From the NCBI RefSeq assembly GCF_000702725.1, contig NZ_JNJI01000002.1, positions 62,001 to 126,000 on the forward strand: a stretch of DNA of 64,000 nucleotides. Direction: 5' to 3'. Positions within the stretch are counted from its first letter, which is position 1, and every line of letters starts with the position of its first letter. The position numbers were made by a program, and so were the translations under genes. Shown one piece after another: positions 11,625 to 21,172 of this stretch. The notes beneath the pieces were generated by a model. The model had not been told where the DNA came from. It did no database searches and saw nothing but the letters and a program-made list of their open reading frames with translations. Origin of the DNA: Mesoplasma photuris ATCC 49581. GTDB lineage: Bacteria > Bacillota_I > Bacilli_A > Mycoplasmatales > Mycoplasmataceae.

Positions 11625-12835
11625 TATTCTTCAGTTTTTATTATTTTTTCAACTTTAGTGAATTCACCATCTTTAAAAACAAATTCTTCAATGAAATTTT
11701 CGATAGTATAGTCTAAAATTTCATTTCACATAATCGCATTTTCTTGTGCTTCAGCAACTCACATTTTTGGTTTTGTTACTGGGTTTTTAGGAACAAACAA
11801 AGAACACGCATCATCAAATGGAAGAATTGATGTTTCATAAGTATTGATAAATTTTGAAATTTCAATAATTTCTTCTTTATCATAAGTTAATACCGGTCTT
11901 AAAATAGGATAAATACTTGTAGCGTTAATTACATTTATACTATCAATAGTTTGTGAAGCTACTTGACCTAAACTTTCTCCAGTTATAATGCCTTTAATTT
12001 TATTTTTTCTTGCTAGTTCATTAGCGATTCTCATAAACATTCTTCGCATAATAGTTATTTTGTAACTTTCATCCGGAATATGATTCAATTCTTCTAAAAG
12101 CATTGTGAAATTACATACATACAATTTGAATTGATTTGAATTATAACGAGAAGTTTTTTTAGCTAACTCAAAAACTTTGTGTAAAGCTTTTTCATTTGTG
12201 TGAGGTGGTGTCATAAAATGTAAAAAATCTACATGCATTCCACGCTTCATTGTTAAAAAAGAAGCGACAGGAGAATCTATTCCTCCACTTAATAGTGATA
12301 ATCCTTTTCCAGAAACTCCAACAGGTAAACCTTTTAATGCTGAAATTCTTGAATCAAAAATGTCTACATGATCTTTTTTAACAACAATTTCAATTTTTAA
12401 GTCAGGATTATGAACATCAACAATCAAATCACCAATCTCTCTCAAAACTTTTGGAGCAATCGTTTGTTTCATTTCAGTTGAAGTCATTGCAAAAGATTTA
12501 TCTTTTCTTGTAGCTTCTAATTTGAAGCGTTTTTTATTGGATTTTTTAGCGATTTCAATAACAGCTTTAGTAATTGCATCAATATCTTTTTTTGTTTTTT
12601 CAACAACAGAAATTGAGTAAATACCGAAAACAGTTTGTAACTCTGCTACAACATGGTCAACAATTTCAGCATCGACCTCTAAAGTTAAAGAATTATTGTC
12701 TCTAATGTATTGAACTTGATCCTTATATCTTTTTAATTTGAACTTTATATTTTGAATCAATTTTTGAATAAAGACGTTTCGATTACCACCTTTTAAAGTT
12801 AATTCTCCGTATCTTATTAATATGTTTTTTTTCAT
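11624..12835 (-). CDS. thiI: tRNA 4-thiouridine synthetase ThiI
   Basis: This sulfurtransferase makes 4-thiouridine at tRNA position 8; in organisms with thiamine synthesis it also serves thiazole formation, which is unlikely here. The 403-residue protein begins with ILIRYGELTLKGGNR, then a THUMP RNA-binding region. The PP-loop ATP site is SLLSGGIDSPVASFLTMKRG, near residue 185, and is followed by FLHFMTPPHT. It contains GESLGQVASQT and CSLFVPKNPVTKP. No C-terminal rhodanese domain is present, as in Bacillus. Its ATG overlaps the ezrA stop by one base (TAATG), so translation is coupled. The last 45 residues follow two TGA Trp codons. The ezrA-thiI neighbourhood is conserved in Firmicutes, although there iscS-type genes intervene. 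Confidence 0.96.
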
Positions 12836-14610
12836 TATCTTCCCATTTCCCTTCTTAAACTTTCTAGAGTTTTTATAGACTTATTAATCATTTCTATTGG
12901 TGAAAGAGTTTCATAATCATAAATCATATCATCAATTGTGCTTTGAGCCATTGTTTCATCAAATTTTGCCAAATATGCAGTTGTGTATCCAATTATTTCG
13001 TTTGCAAAAACATCTAATGAAACAATCATAATTAACTGATTAAATATTGTTCTTAATTGAGAACCCACTAATAAGTCCATTTCTTTTTCTAGTGATCTTA
13101 ATTTACCTAAACTAATTTTTATATCAGAATTCTTAATTGAATTTTCGATCGATTTCAAATCTTTTTCAATTGCTATAATTTTTTCTGTATATTCTTTTTT
13201 TCTAATGATTGAATCGTATTTATCAACTATTAAATCTATTGTGTGAATCATTTCATAATTTTCATTGATTAGGTTTTCAAAATCATTCATTTTATCTTCT
13301 TTAGATGCTAAATCTTGCATAACATCTTGATATTTAATAAAAATGAATTTGATTGTTGAAATTACTTTTGATAAATCTATTTTAAATTCATCCATATCAA
13401 AAGAATTTTTATTTCTTCTTTCATTTAAATCATCAAAAGTAGTAATTGTATCGAAAGTTATTTTTTTAAGATCGCGTAATAATTTTTCGCGTTTTTTTAA
13501 ATCTTCTGGTAGTAAATCATTTCTATTATAAGCAATCATTTCTGAAACAGAGTTATAAATTGTTGAATTAAGTGCGTTTAAATAACCATAAATATCTTTT
13601 TGGTTTTTATTGAAAAACATTTGAATTTGTTCATAAAAATAAAATGTGTTTTTGAAAATTTTAATATCTGATAATAACGCATCTAATTTAACTACAGCCT
13701 CTACTCACAATCTGTCATTTGTTTGTCTTAATTCAGATTTAATTTGTAACAAGTCCTTTTCAAATTTAAAGATTCGATTTCTTTGAATTTCAATTGAAGG
13801 ATCACTTTTAATTTTGTGCTCAATTCCTTCTAAAATATATTCTCCATTTGAAATACCATCAAAAATATTGCAGTGAAAAGAAATGTTGTCATAGATTTTT
13901 TTGAAATCATCTAAAAATGATTGATCATGAACAATATTTAATAAATAAGAATCTATTTCCAAAGAAAGTTTTTTTCATGAATAAATTAATTGTGATTTAA
14001 ATTTATCAAAAGTATTCCCTTCAGACATTTGTCTTTGATCATCAGGAAATTTTTTTACAAAAAGATCGATATCTTCAATACCTTTGTAAATGTTAATTTT
14101 TTCATCTTGGAGTTTTTTTATGTAGTCAAAAATATAACGCATATCTTTATCAATTGCATCAAGTTCTAAATTATCATTTTCAATTTTTTTTGATAACAAA
14201 TTTACTTGTTTAATAAGACTTGGAGTAATAATTTTTCTTGTTCTTAAATTTTGTAATACCGTTGTTAATTCTAAAGCATTTTCTTCATATCTATTTTCAA
14301 TAATATTTATGTATTGTGCGTATCACTTATGAACAGCACCACTTAACGATTTCATTGAAGGAACAATATTATTATTTTTCTGAGCTAAAAAACGACGTAA
14401 TAGTTTAATTTTTTTAAATAGAGGACTATATCTTTGATCATCTAATCTGTTAATTGATCTTAATACTTTTTGGAAAATATTTTTATAAGTTATTAAATAA
14501 ATAATAGATAAAATAATTATTACAAATGCAACTGAAAAAATTACAATTGCAATTATGTTTGATGTAGGAAGTTTACCCTGAATATCTCATGCCAAAATTG
14601 TTTTATTCAT
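12835..14610 (-). CDS. ezrA: Septation ring regulator EzrA-like protein
   Basis: A 591-residue protein with one N-terminal transmembrane helix (about residues 20-42, rich in Ile and Val), then a long polar region with coiled-coil character, high in Lys, Glu, Ile and Asp. Size, topology and position (upstream of thiI, divergent from rpsD and near tyrS) match EzrA of Bacillus. EzrA there binds FtsZ and restrains ring formation. Sequence similarity is expected to be low, so synteny and architecture carry the assignment. TGA encodes Trp at least three times, for example in ILAWDIQGK and HKWYAQYINI. The ATG at 14610 follows an AAAGGGGG site. Confidence 0.8.
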
Positions 14611-14630
14611 AGTGCCCCCTTTTCTATAAG

Positions 14631-14636
14631 ATTATA
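14631..14636 (-). promoter_or_regulatory. -10 box for the ezrA operon
   Basis: TATAAT in the context TTGTTATAATC on the minus strand, 21 bases before ezrA. The -35 region is T-rich and weak. This would start the ezrA-thiI-dnaE-polA-mutM transcript, divergent from rpsD. Confidence 0.5.
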
Positions 14637-14663
14637 ACAAAATTAAAGAGTTTAAAAATGGTG

Positions 14664-14691
14664 TTGAACAACTAAAAAAATAAGTTATAAT
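14664..14691 (+). promoter_or_regulatory. rpsD promoter
   Basis: -35 TTGAAC (14664-14669), a 16-base spacer and a perfect -10 TATAAT (14686-14691). Transcription would begin near 14698, leaving a leader of about 155 bases before rpsD. Confidence 0.75.
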
Positions 14692-14725
14692 TAAATAGTT
14701 ATTTACATATATCTGCATTTAAATA

Positions 14726-14801
14726 TACATTAAACACCGTCTAACACTTTATTTAAAGTAACTCTTGGCAGTAAGAGCGAATCGTTAGACAGATTAATGT
14801 A
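14726..14801 (+). ncRNA. Structured mRNA leader of rpsD, candidate S4 autoregulatory element
   Basis: Four nested pairings are visible. P1 is TACATTAA (14726-14733) with TTAATGTA (14794-14801). P2 is GTCTAAC (14739-14745) with GTTAGAC (14784-14790). Inside these are two hairpins: ACTTTA/TAAAGT (14746-14759) and CTCTT/AAGAG (14762-14777, loop GGCAGT). It lies between the rpsD promoter and its ribosome site. In Bacillus, S4 represses its own mRNA through a leader structure. I infer the same role here but cannot show homology to that element. Confidence 0.7.
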
Positions 14802-14853
14802 GAATTTAAACAAATATTTTAATTAACACGAAAAATTGAATAGGAGACTTTTT

Positions 14854-15477
14854 ATGTCAAGATACACTGGATCAACATTTAAAAAAGCTCGTCGTTATGG
14901 TTTTTCAATTCTTGAAAATGGGAAAGAATTCTCAAAAGGTAAAAAAAGAGTAACTACACCTGGACAACATGGTAAAGATAAAGCAAGAATCAAAATGTCT
15001 GGATATGGTTCACAATTACAAGAAAAACAAAAAGTTAAATTTATGTATGGTGTTTCTGAAAGACAATTCAGAAACACATTCTCAAAAGCTAAAAAAATCC
15101 ATGGTGGAATTTTAGGGGAAAACTTCTTAGTTCTTTTAGAATCAAGATTAGATAATATTGCTTTCCGTTTAGGATTTGCTATGACAAGACAAGGTGCAAG
15201 ACAATTAGTTAACCACGGTCACGTTTTAGTAAATGGTAAAAAAGTTGATATTGCATCATACCAAGTTAAACCTGGAGATGAAATTGAAGTTAAAGAATCA
15301 ATGAAGAAAAACGATAAAATTTTAGAAGCATTACAAAATAATGAATCTACAGTTGAATTCGTAAAAGTTGATAAAGCTAATGTAAAAGGAACTTTTGTTA
15401 GAATACCTGAAAGAAAAGAATTGAATAACGAAATTAACGAAGCTTTAATCGTTGAATGATACAACCGTTTAGTTTAA
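14854..15477 (+). CDS. rpsD: 30S ribosomal protein S4
   Basis: The 207-residue S4 is a primary binder of 16S rRNA. It starts [19 protein letters not shown] and has [18 protein letters not shown]. The S4 RNA-binding domain is [20 protein letters not shown], then [16 protein letters not shown]. The end is EALIVEWYNRLV, with Trp as TGA. The start at 14854 is chosen because an AGGAG site lies eight bases upstream; an earlier in-frame ATG at 14836 would overlap that site. It is a single-gene transcript with its own promoter and terminator. Its position next to tyrS is the arrangement seen in Firmicutes, outside the alpha operon. Confidence 0.98.
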
Positions 15478-15490
15478 TCACTAAACTTAA

Positions 15491-15517
15491 AAATACAGCA
15501 AATGCTGTATTTTTTTA
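15491..15517 (+). terminator. rpsD terminator
   Basis: AAATACAGC and GCTGTATTT, with loop AAAT, are followed by a run of T on the plus strand, 14 bases after the rpsD stop. Confidence 0.9.
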
Positions 15518-15531
15518 TTCATTTTAATAAT

Positions 15532-15557
15532 AAAAAAGCAGCGAGAGAAACCGCTGC
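15532..15557 (-). terminator. Minus-strand terminator, probably for tyrS
   Basis: The GC-rich stem GCAGCG/CGCTGC (15538-15557) is followed on the minus strand by six U residues (A run at 15532-15537). If it ends the tyrS mRNA, that transcript carries a structured 3' untranslated region of about 150 bases. Confidence 0.75.
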
Positions 15558-15668
15558 ATCAAATAATTTAAATATTGACAGTGAGAGAATGTCTGTCTAA
15601 ATTTAAGGCTTATTTAGAAATAAAAGAACTTGGGTGTGGTATTACCACACTTTAATAATACCTTTTTT
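15538..15668. ncRNA. Unexplained structured intergenic RNA region between rpsD and tyrS
   Basis: Two hairpins share the sequence CAGYGAGAGAA: GCAGCG/CGCTGC (15538-15557) and GACAG/CTGTC (15577-15597). A third, GTGTGGT/ACCACAC (15634-15650), overlaps a competing plus-strand stem GGTATT/AATACC (15638-15662) that is followed by six T. A promoter-like pair TTGACA (15575-15580), 17 bases, TAAATT (15598-15603) faces right. This could be a small plus-strand RNA, a T-box-like relic or the tyrS 3' region. The strand is undecided and no family is recognised. Confidence 0.4.
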
Positions 15669-15705
15669 CCAAAAAAAGTAAATATTTTTGGAAAAATTTT
15701 TGAAA

Positions 15706-16947
<1,242 letters not shown>

Positions 16948-16955
16948 ATATTCTC

Positions 16956-18020
16956 CTATTCAACTTTCTTTAATCTATCTGATTCAATGTTTTTACGACC
17001 AACTTTAGCTTCTGGTTTTCCATCAATCAAAACAGCATCACCAGTAAATCCTATATTTACTTTTGCAAGCGATCCACCCATTCCATAAATATCTACTGGA
17101 ATGTTATTTGCTTCAAAATAAGCAATTTTTTCAGCATCAAAAGATGATGAAACTATTATTTTTACATGATTATGACCAGCAGCATCAAGAGCTTTTCTAA
17201 CTTCAGTTACTAAATATTCACTTACACCATTTAATTTAGCATCAACTGGATATTTATCTTTATTTTCTTCAAGAAATTTATCAGTCATATTTGCACCAGT
17301 ATCTAAACGTACTGCTCATAATTTTTTGCCAAAATAATTAGCAACTTTTACAGCATCATTAACACAATCGTTATTATAGTCTACAAGTGATAATAAATTA
17401 TTATTTGGAAAAACTTCAGCAAATGCTTTGGTAGCTTCTAAGATGTCACCACCAAATGATTGAATTAAAGCATGTGGCATTGTTCCTGATGGTGCTTTAA
17501 CTTCTGCATCATCAATATATTCGATTGCAGCCTCTGTTACAAATGTTCTGAATCCACCAACATATGATGCATATCCATCGCTTGGCAATGTTGAGTAGTA
17601 ATCCGCTCTATCTAACATGTTTAAAAGTGGTTTTCCATTAGCAGCATCAACAATTCTTCTTGAGTTAGTAGCAATTGATGAGTTTCTAGCTAAAATTCCA
17701 TCAATCATTCCTTCTAATCAACCATAATCTTGATATCTACCCATTATTTTTAAAACTGGTTCTAATGGTTGAACAATATCACCATCATTTAAAGCTCATA
17801 TTTTTAGGTCATCAAAATTATGTGCTGCATATTTTAATAGCGCAATTGATTCATCAATACCACATAAAACAGTGTTGTCTTTTCTTTGAAAAAATTGCAT
17901 TGTTACAATTTGATTTGGTTTATATTTTGCAATAATTTCGTTTGTTTTTTTAAAATAATCTGCGATAAAATATCCATCTTTAACTCTAGGATCAAATTTA
18001 AAATTTTTTTTATTTGGCAT
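16956..18020 (-). CDS. pncB: Nicotinate phosphoribosyltransferase
   Basis: Converts nicotinate and phosphoribosyl pyrophosphate to nicotinate mononucleotide, the first step of NAD salvage, on which mollicutes depend. The 354-residue protein has DGYASYVGGFRTFVTEAA, KAPSGTMPHALIQSFGGD, SLVDYNNDCVNDAVKVA and AVRLDTGANM, the ordered signatures of this family. The start at 18020 is chosen because GAGGAT lies eight bases before it. It overlaps the end of the upstream tRNA-binding gene by 11 bases. An earlier in-frame ATG at 18056 lacks a good ribosome site. Transcript order is ytpR, pncB, tyrS. Confidence 0.92.
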
Positions 18021-18600
18021 TGTGATATCCTCAAAAACTTTCTCCAACAACTCCATCTGTTAATTCAATAATTCCAGAGTCATTATAAACTCCTTCTTCA
18101 ATACCTAATTCTTTAGCACTACATAACATTCCAAATGAGTCAATTCCCCTAAGTTTACCTTCAACAATTCTCATTCCATTAGGCATTCATGATCCAACTG
18201 TGGCAACCACAACTTTTAAGTCTTTCTGTGCATTTTTAGCACCACAAACGATTTGTTGAGTTTCATTTCCTAAATCAACTAAACATTTATGTAAATGAGT
18301 TCCTTCAATATCTTCAATTTCAATAATTTGGCCAATTCTAAATTGAACATTATTTTCTAATTTATAAATACCATTTAAACGTTTATTTAAATAATTAATA
18401 ACTGTAGGATTTTCTGAACATAAAACACTTTCAATACTTATTTCTACATCAAAAACATTAAAACCAATAATCTCATCATTGTGTTTTAAAATTGCAATTC
18501 CATTTTCTTCAATAAAATTATTAACGGTGTTTTTTTCATCAACACTAATCATTAAAACATTAAATTGTTTATTATAAAAAATTCCTACTTTATTATTCAT
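18010..18600 (-). CDS. ytpR: YtpR-like tRNA-binding domain protein
   Basis: The 196-residue protein resembles the tRNA-binding (EMAP/Trbp111-type) domain found at the N-terminus of phenylalanyl-tRNA synthetase beta. The recognisable core is VVATVGSWMPNGMRIVEGKL, then LRGIDSFGMLCSAKELGIEE. The first 90 residues form a separate domain common to YtpR proteins. It is too short to be a synthetase. A role in RNA binding or tRNA quality control is inferred. It is the first gene of the ytpR-pncB-tyrS unit; its last codons overlap pncB, which favours translational coupling. Confidence 0.85.
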
Positions 18601-18646
18601 TATTTTTCTCCATTACACTTTATTTAAATTATAAACAATTTCATTG

Positions 18647-18652
18647 TATAAT
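18647..18652 (+). promoter_or_regulatory. -10 box of the degV pair
   Basis: TATAAT preceded by TTG, 35 bases before the first degV start, inside the short divergent gap shared with ytpR. The -35 box is not clear. Confidence 0.5.
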
Positions 18653-18686
18653 ATTACAAATAATTAAATAAGAGGAGACACAGTGT

Positions 18687-19520
18687 ATGAGAATAGCTAT
18701 CTTAACAGATTCAGCTTATGATGGTAAAGCATCGAGTTTCAAAGACTTATATGTTATACCACTTATGATAACGACCGAGGATAATCAATCAATTTATGAT
18801 AACGATGATTTATCTCGAGATGAATTTTATGAATTACTATCAAAACAAGGATTAAAAACTTCACAAACAACGCCTGGAGATATGATGGCGATGTGAGATA
18901 AATTATTAGTTGATTATGATCAAGTAATCTTTGCAGGAATCTCATCAGGATTAAGTGGACAATTTAATACTATGAGAATGTTAAGTGAAACTGAAGAAGC
19001 GTACAAAGGAAGAGTTTTTGTATGTGATACAAAAGGAGTTTCAATTGTTTTACAAAACGTAATTAAAAATATTGCCTTTTGAATTGCAGAAAATAAAACA
19101 GGATTTGAAATATTAGAACTTGTAAATGAATTATCAAAAAATTTTACATCATTTATTATTCCAAAAAATTTAGAGACACTGAAGCGTGGTGGGAGAATTT
19201 CACCAGCAGCTGCAGGACTAGCTAAAATGTTAAAAATAGTTCCTATTTTAAGATATGACGGATCAATTGATAAAGAAACAACAGCAAGAACATTCAAAAA
19301 AGCAATTCATGAGTCTTTAAACTTAATTAAAAAACAACATAAAGGTATTAAAAAAATCGATTTAGCTTACTCTAGATTAGATGAAATTGAATTAGAAACA
19401 ATCATTGAAATGATTGAAAGTGAAGGTTTGAAAGTAAACTTATGTAGTGAGTTAACTAAAGTAATTTGTGCTCATACTGGTAAAAATACAGTGGCATTAG
19501 TTGGATGAAATGATTTATAG
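18687..19520 (+). CDS. DegV family fatty-acid-binding protein (first copy)
   Basis: A 277-residue DegV protein. It starts MRIAILTDSAYDG, with VIPLMITTEDNQ, the SQTTPGDMM loop, GISSGLSGQFNTM and ETLKRGGRISPAAAG (the usual L-x-GGRI motif). DegV proteins bind a fatty acid between two domains, and in some Firmicutes act as FakB partners of a fatty-acid kinase. Here this is a family-based inference. GAGGAG precedes the start. Two Trp codons are TGA. The second copy begins 12 bases after the stop, so they form a two-gene operon. Confidence 0.9.
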
Positions 19521-19532
19521 GAGGCCAAAATT

Positions 19533-20378
19533 ATGAAAATTGGTATTTTAGTAGATAGTGCTTCAACAAGCACACCAAAAGTTTTTGAAGGAACAAACAT
19601 TAGATGAATTCCTTTACATATAACATTCCCAGACAATAGTGATATTTTAGATATTACTGAAGCTGTGGAAAAAAATAATGTTTATAAAAGATTAGAAAAT
19701 GGTGAAGATCTTAAAACTTCACAAGCCAGTCCTGGTGAATTAGAAAATAAATATATTGAATTATTAAAAGAATTCGATCATTTAATTCATATTCCAATTA
19801 CAGGAAACTTATCATCAATGTTACAAACAGCATTTATGGTCGCAAATGATGAACAATTCGAAGGAAAAGTAACAGTTTATCCAAATTATGAATTAGCTGC
19901 TCAAGCGATTAAAGAAGCTGCCTTATATTTAAATAAATTAATTGCTAATAACGATGTTAAAACACCTAAAGAAGCAATTGCTGCTATTGATGAGTTTGTA
20001 GAATCAGTTTACATCGGAATGATCCCTGGTGATTTAAGAAAATTAGCTAGCAGTGGTCGTTTAAGATTTATGGCTAGTGTGTTAAATTTCTTAAAAACAA
20101 AAACTTTAATTCGTTGAGGATCTAAACCTGAAAAAGAAGGCATGAGTAGAACTTATGGTGCTCTTGTTGAAAAAATAATTGACAATATGAAAAATTATCC
20201 AGCAACATCAAAATTGATATTTTTAAGAACTCCTTTTACAAGTAGTAAAACTTACAATACTATAGTTGAGGCTTTAAAAGAAGCAAAAATTAACTTTGCA
20301 GAAGAATTTGTGCCATCAATTTACACAGTTCATGCTGGTGTTGAAACGGTTGGTTTTATTATTGTTAAAATTTATTAA
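19533..20378 (+). CDS. DegV family fatty-acid-binding protein (second copy)
   Basis: A 281-residue paralogue of the preceding gene. It starts MKIGILVDSASTSTPKVFEG and contains SQASPGELENKY, IPITGNLSSMLQTA, and GDLRKLASSGRLRFMAS in place of the usual GGRI loop. It ends VHAGVETVGFIIVKIY, matching the expected GPG-like end region only loosely. The two copies have diverged strongly, which suggests different fatty-acid ligands or partners (inference). AGGAGG precedes the ATG, and a strong terminator follows. Confidence 0.88.
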
Positions 20379-20382
20379 TCAA

Positions 20383-20414
20383 AAAACACACATGATTAAA
20401 TCATGTGTGTTTTT
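20383..20414 (+). terminator. Terminator of the degV pair
   Basis: The thirteen-pair stem AAAACACACATGA/TCATGTGTGTTTT has a five-base loop. It lies between the degV pair and the convergent tRNA genes. Confidence 0.9.
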
Positions 20415-20427
20415 GTTTATAAAATAT

Positions 20428-20502
20428 TGGCAGGGATGAAAGGAATCGAACCCTCAACGCTTGGTTTTGGAGACCAACGTTCTACCATTGAACTACATCC
20501 CT
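20428..20502 (-). tRNA. trnW-CCA: tRNA-Trp(CCA)
   Basis: The acceptor stem AGGGATG/CATCCCT is followed by encoded GCCA. The anticodon stem-loop has CTCCAAA, so the anticodon CCA reads UGG. The T loop GGTTCGATTCC is normal. It is the second gene of a tandem pair, located behind an attenuator hairpin, so it should be expressed below the UCA gene. This is the arrangement known in Mycoplasma capricolum. Confidence 0.97.
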
Positions 20503-20510
20503 AGAAAATA

Positions 20511-20531
20511 AAATCGCACAAAGTGCGATTT
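20511..20531 (-). terminator. Attenuator hairpin between the two tRNA-Trp genes
   Basis: The nine-pair stem AAATCGCAC/GTGCGATTT with a three-base loop lies between the UCA and CCA genes. It would cut off most transcripts before tRNA-Trp(CCA), matching the rarity of UGG codons in this window. A comparable hairpin is known in the M. capricolum pair. Confidence 0.8.
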
Positions 20532-20543
20532 TTATATTTTTAT

Positions 20544-20619
20544 TGGCAGGGGCAACAAGACTCGAACTCGTGACACTCGGTTTTGAAGACCGATGTTCTA
20601 CCAACTGAACTATGCCCCT
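20544..20619 (-). tRNA. trnW-UCA: tRNA-Trp(UCA), decodes UGA as tryptophan
   Basis: The acceptor AGGGGCA/TGCCCCT is followed by GCCA. The anticodon loop CTTCAAA gives anticodon UCA, which reads UGA and, by wobble, UGG. It is closely related to the neighbouring tRNA-Trp(CCA), consistent with tandem duplication. This gene is the physical basis of code 4 in this organism. It is not a selenocysteine tRNA: the acceptor and variable arms are ordinary. Confidence 0.97.
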
Positions 20620-20633
20620 ATATCAACTTTAAT

Positions 20634-20662
20634 ATTATAACAATAAAAATAATTTAAGTGAA
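20634..20662 (-). promoter_or_regulatory. tRNA-Trp pair promoter
   Basis: -35 TTCACT (20657-20662), a 17-base spacer and a perfect TATAAT -10 box (20634-20639) upstream of tRNA-Trp(UCA) on the minus strand. Confidence 0.65.
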
Positions 20663-20740
20663 TAGTGGGAAAGAAAAATAGGTTTTTTTATGCAAATGAT
20701 AGCTTTGTTATATATAATAAAAATTAATAGGAGGTATTTT

Positions 20741-21064
20741 ATGATGAATTTATTTAAAAGTAATGATTTTAATTCTAATGGTACTGTTCAAACAGCAGAA
20801 AATGCTACATCGGGATTAAGTCATACTGGAGCTATATGAATGTTATGTGCTGGAATCTTATGTATTTTTGTAGGAATTGCTTTAGTTTTCTTATATAGAT
20901 CTAAAAGAATTACTAAAAAAAGAGCTGAGCAAAATTCATTTAAATTAATACCTGGTCGTTATAAGGTTTTTGATTTTTGAATTGGATATGCTTATGTTTT
21001 TGGATTTGTAGTATGTTTTATCGCAGCAATAGTTTTAATTCCGGTTGCTGCTGGTGCTCTTTAA
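20741..21064 (+). CDS. Small two-helix membrane protein, function unknown
   Basis: A 107-residue protein, intact only under code 4. It starts MMNLFKSNDFNSNG after an AGGAGG ribosome site. A polar N-terminus (about 28 residues) is followed by a membrane helix containing WMLCAGILCIFVGIALVFLY. A basic loop with RSKRITKKRAEQ comes next, then a second helix in IGYAYVFGFVVCFIAAIVLI. By the positive-inside rule both ends face out and the loop faces in. A TATAAT at 20713-20718 and a strong terminator make it a single-gene unit. I do not recognise the family. Confidence 0.8.
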
Positions 21065-21070
21065 TTTTAA

Positions 21071-21109
21071 TAGTCTCAAAATGAAAAATCATTTTGAGAC
21101 TATTTTTTT
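21071..21109 (+). terminator. Terminator of the small membrane protein gene
   Basis: The fourteen-pair stem TAGTCTCAAAATGA/TCATTTTGAGACTA is followed by seven T. Confidence 0.92.
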
Positions 21110-21172
21110 ATTCAAAATTAGAATATTTTTCTCTTAATAGTATAAAATTATAAGTATGAAAGGATAAAAAAT

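Noticed and set aside
15634-15668. A genuine T-box riboswitch
   Set aside because: The consensus T-box core is not matched, no specifier stem is evident and no downstream gene lies on the plus strand. Kept only as an unexplained structured RNA.
20544-20619. tRNA with UCA anticodon as selenocysteine or suppressor tRNA
   Set aside because: Acceptor and variable arms are ordinary, it is nearly the same as the tRNA-Trp(CCA) next to it, and TGA falls at conserved Trp positions.
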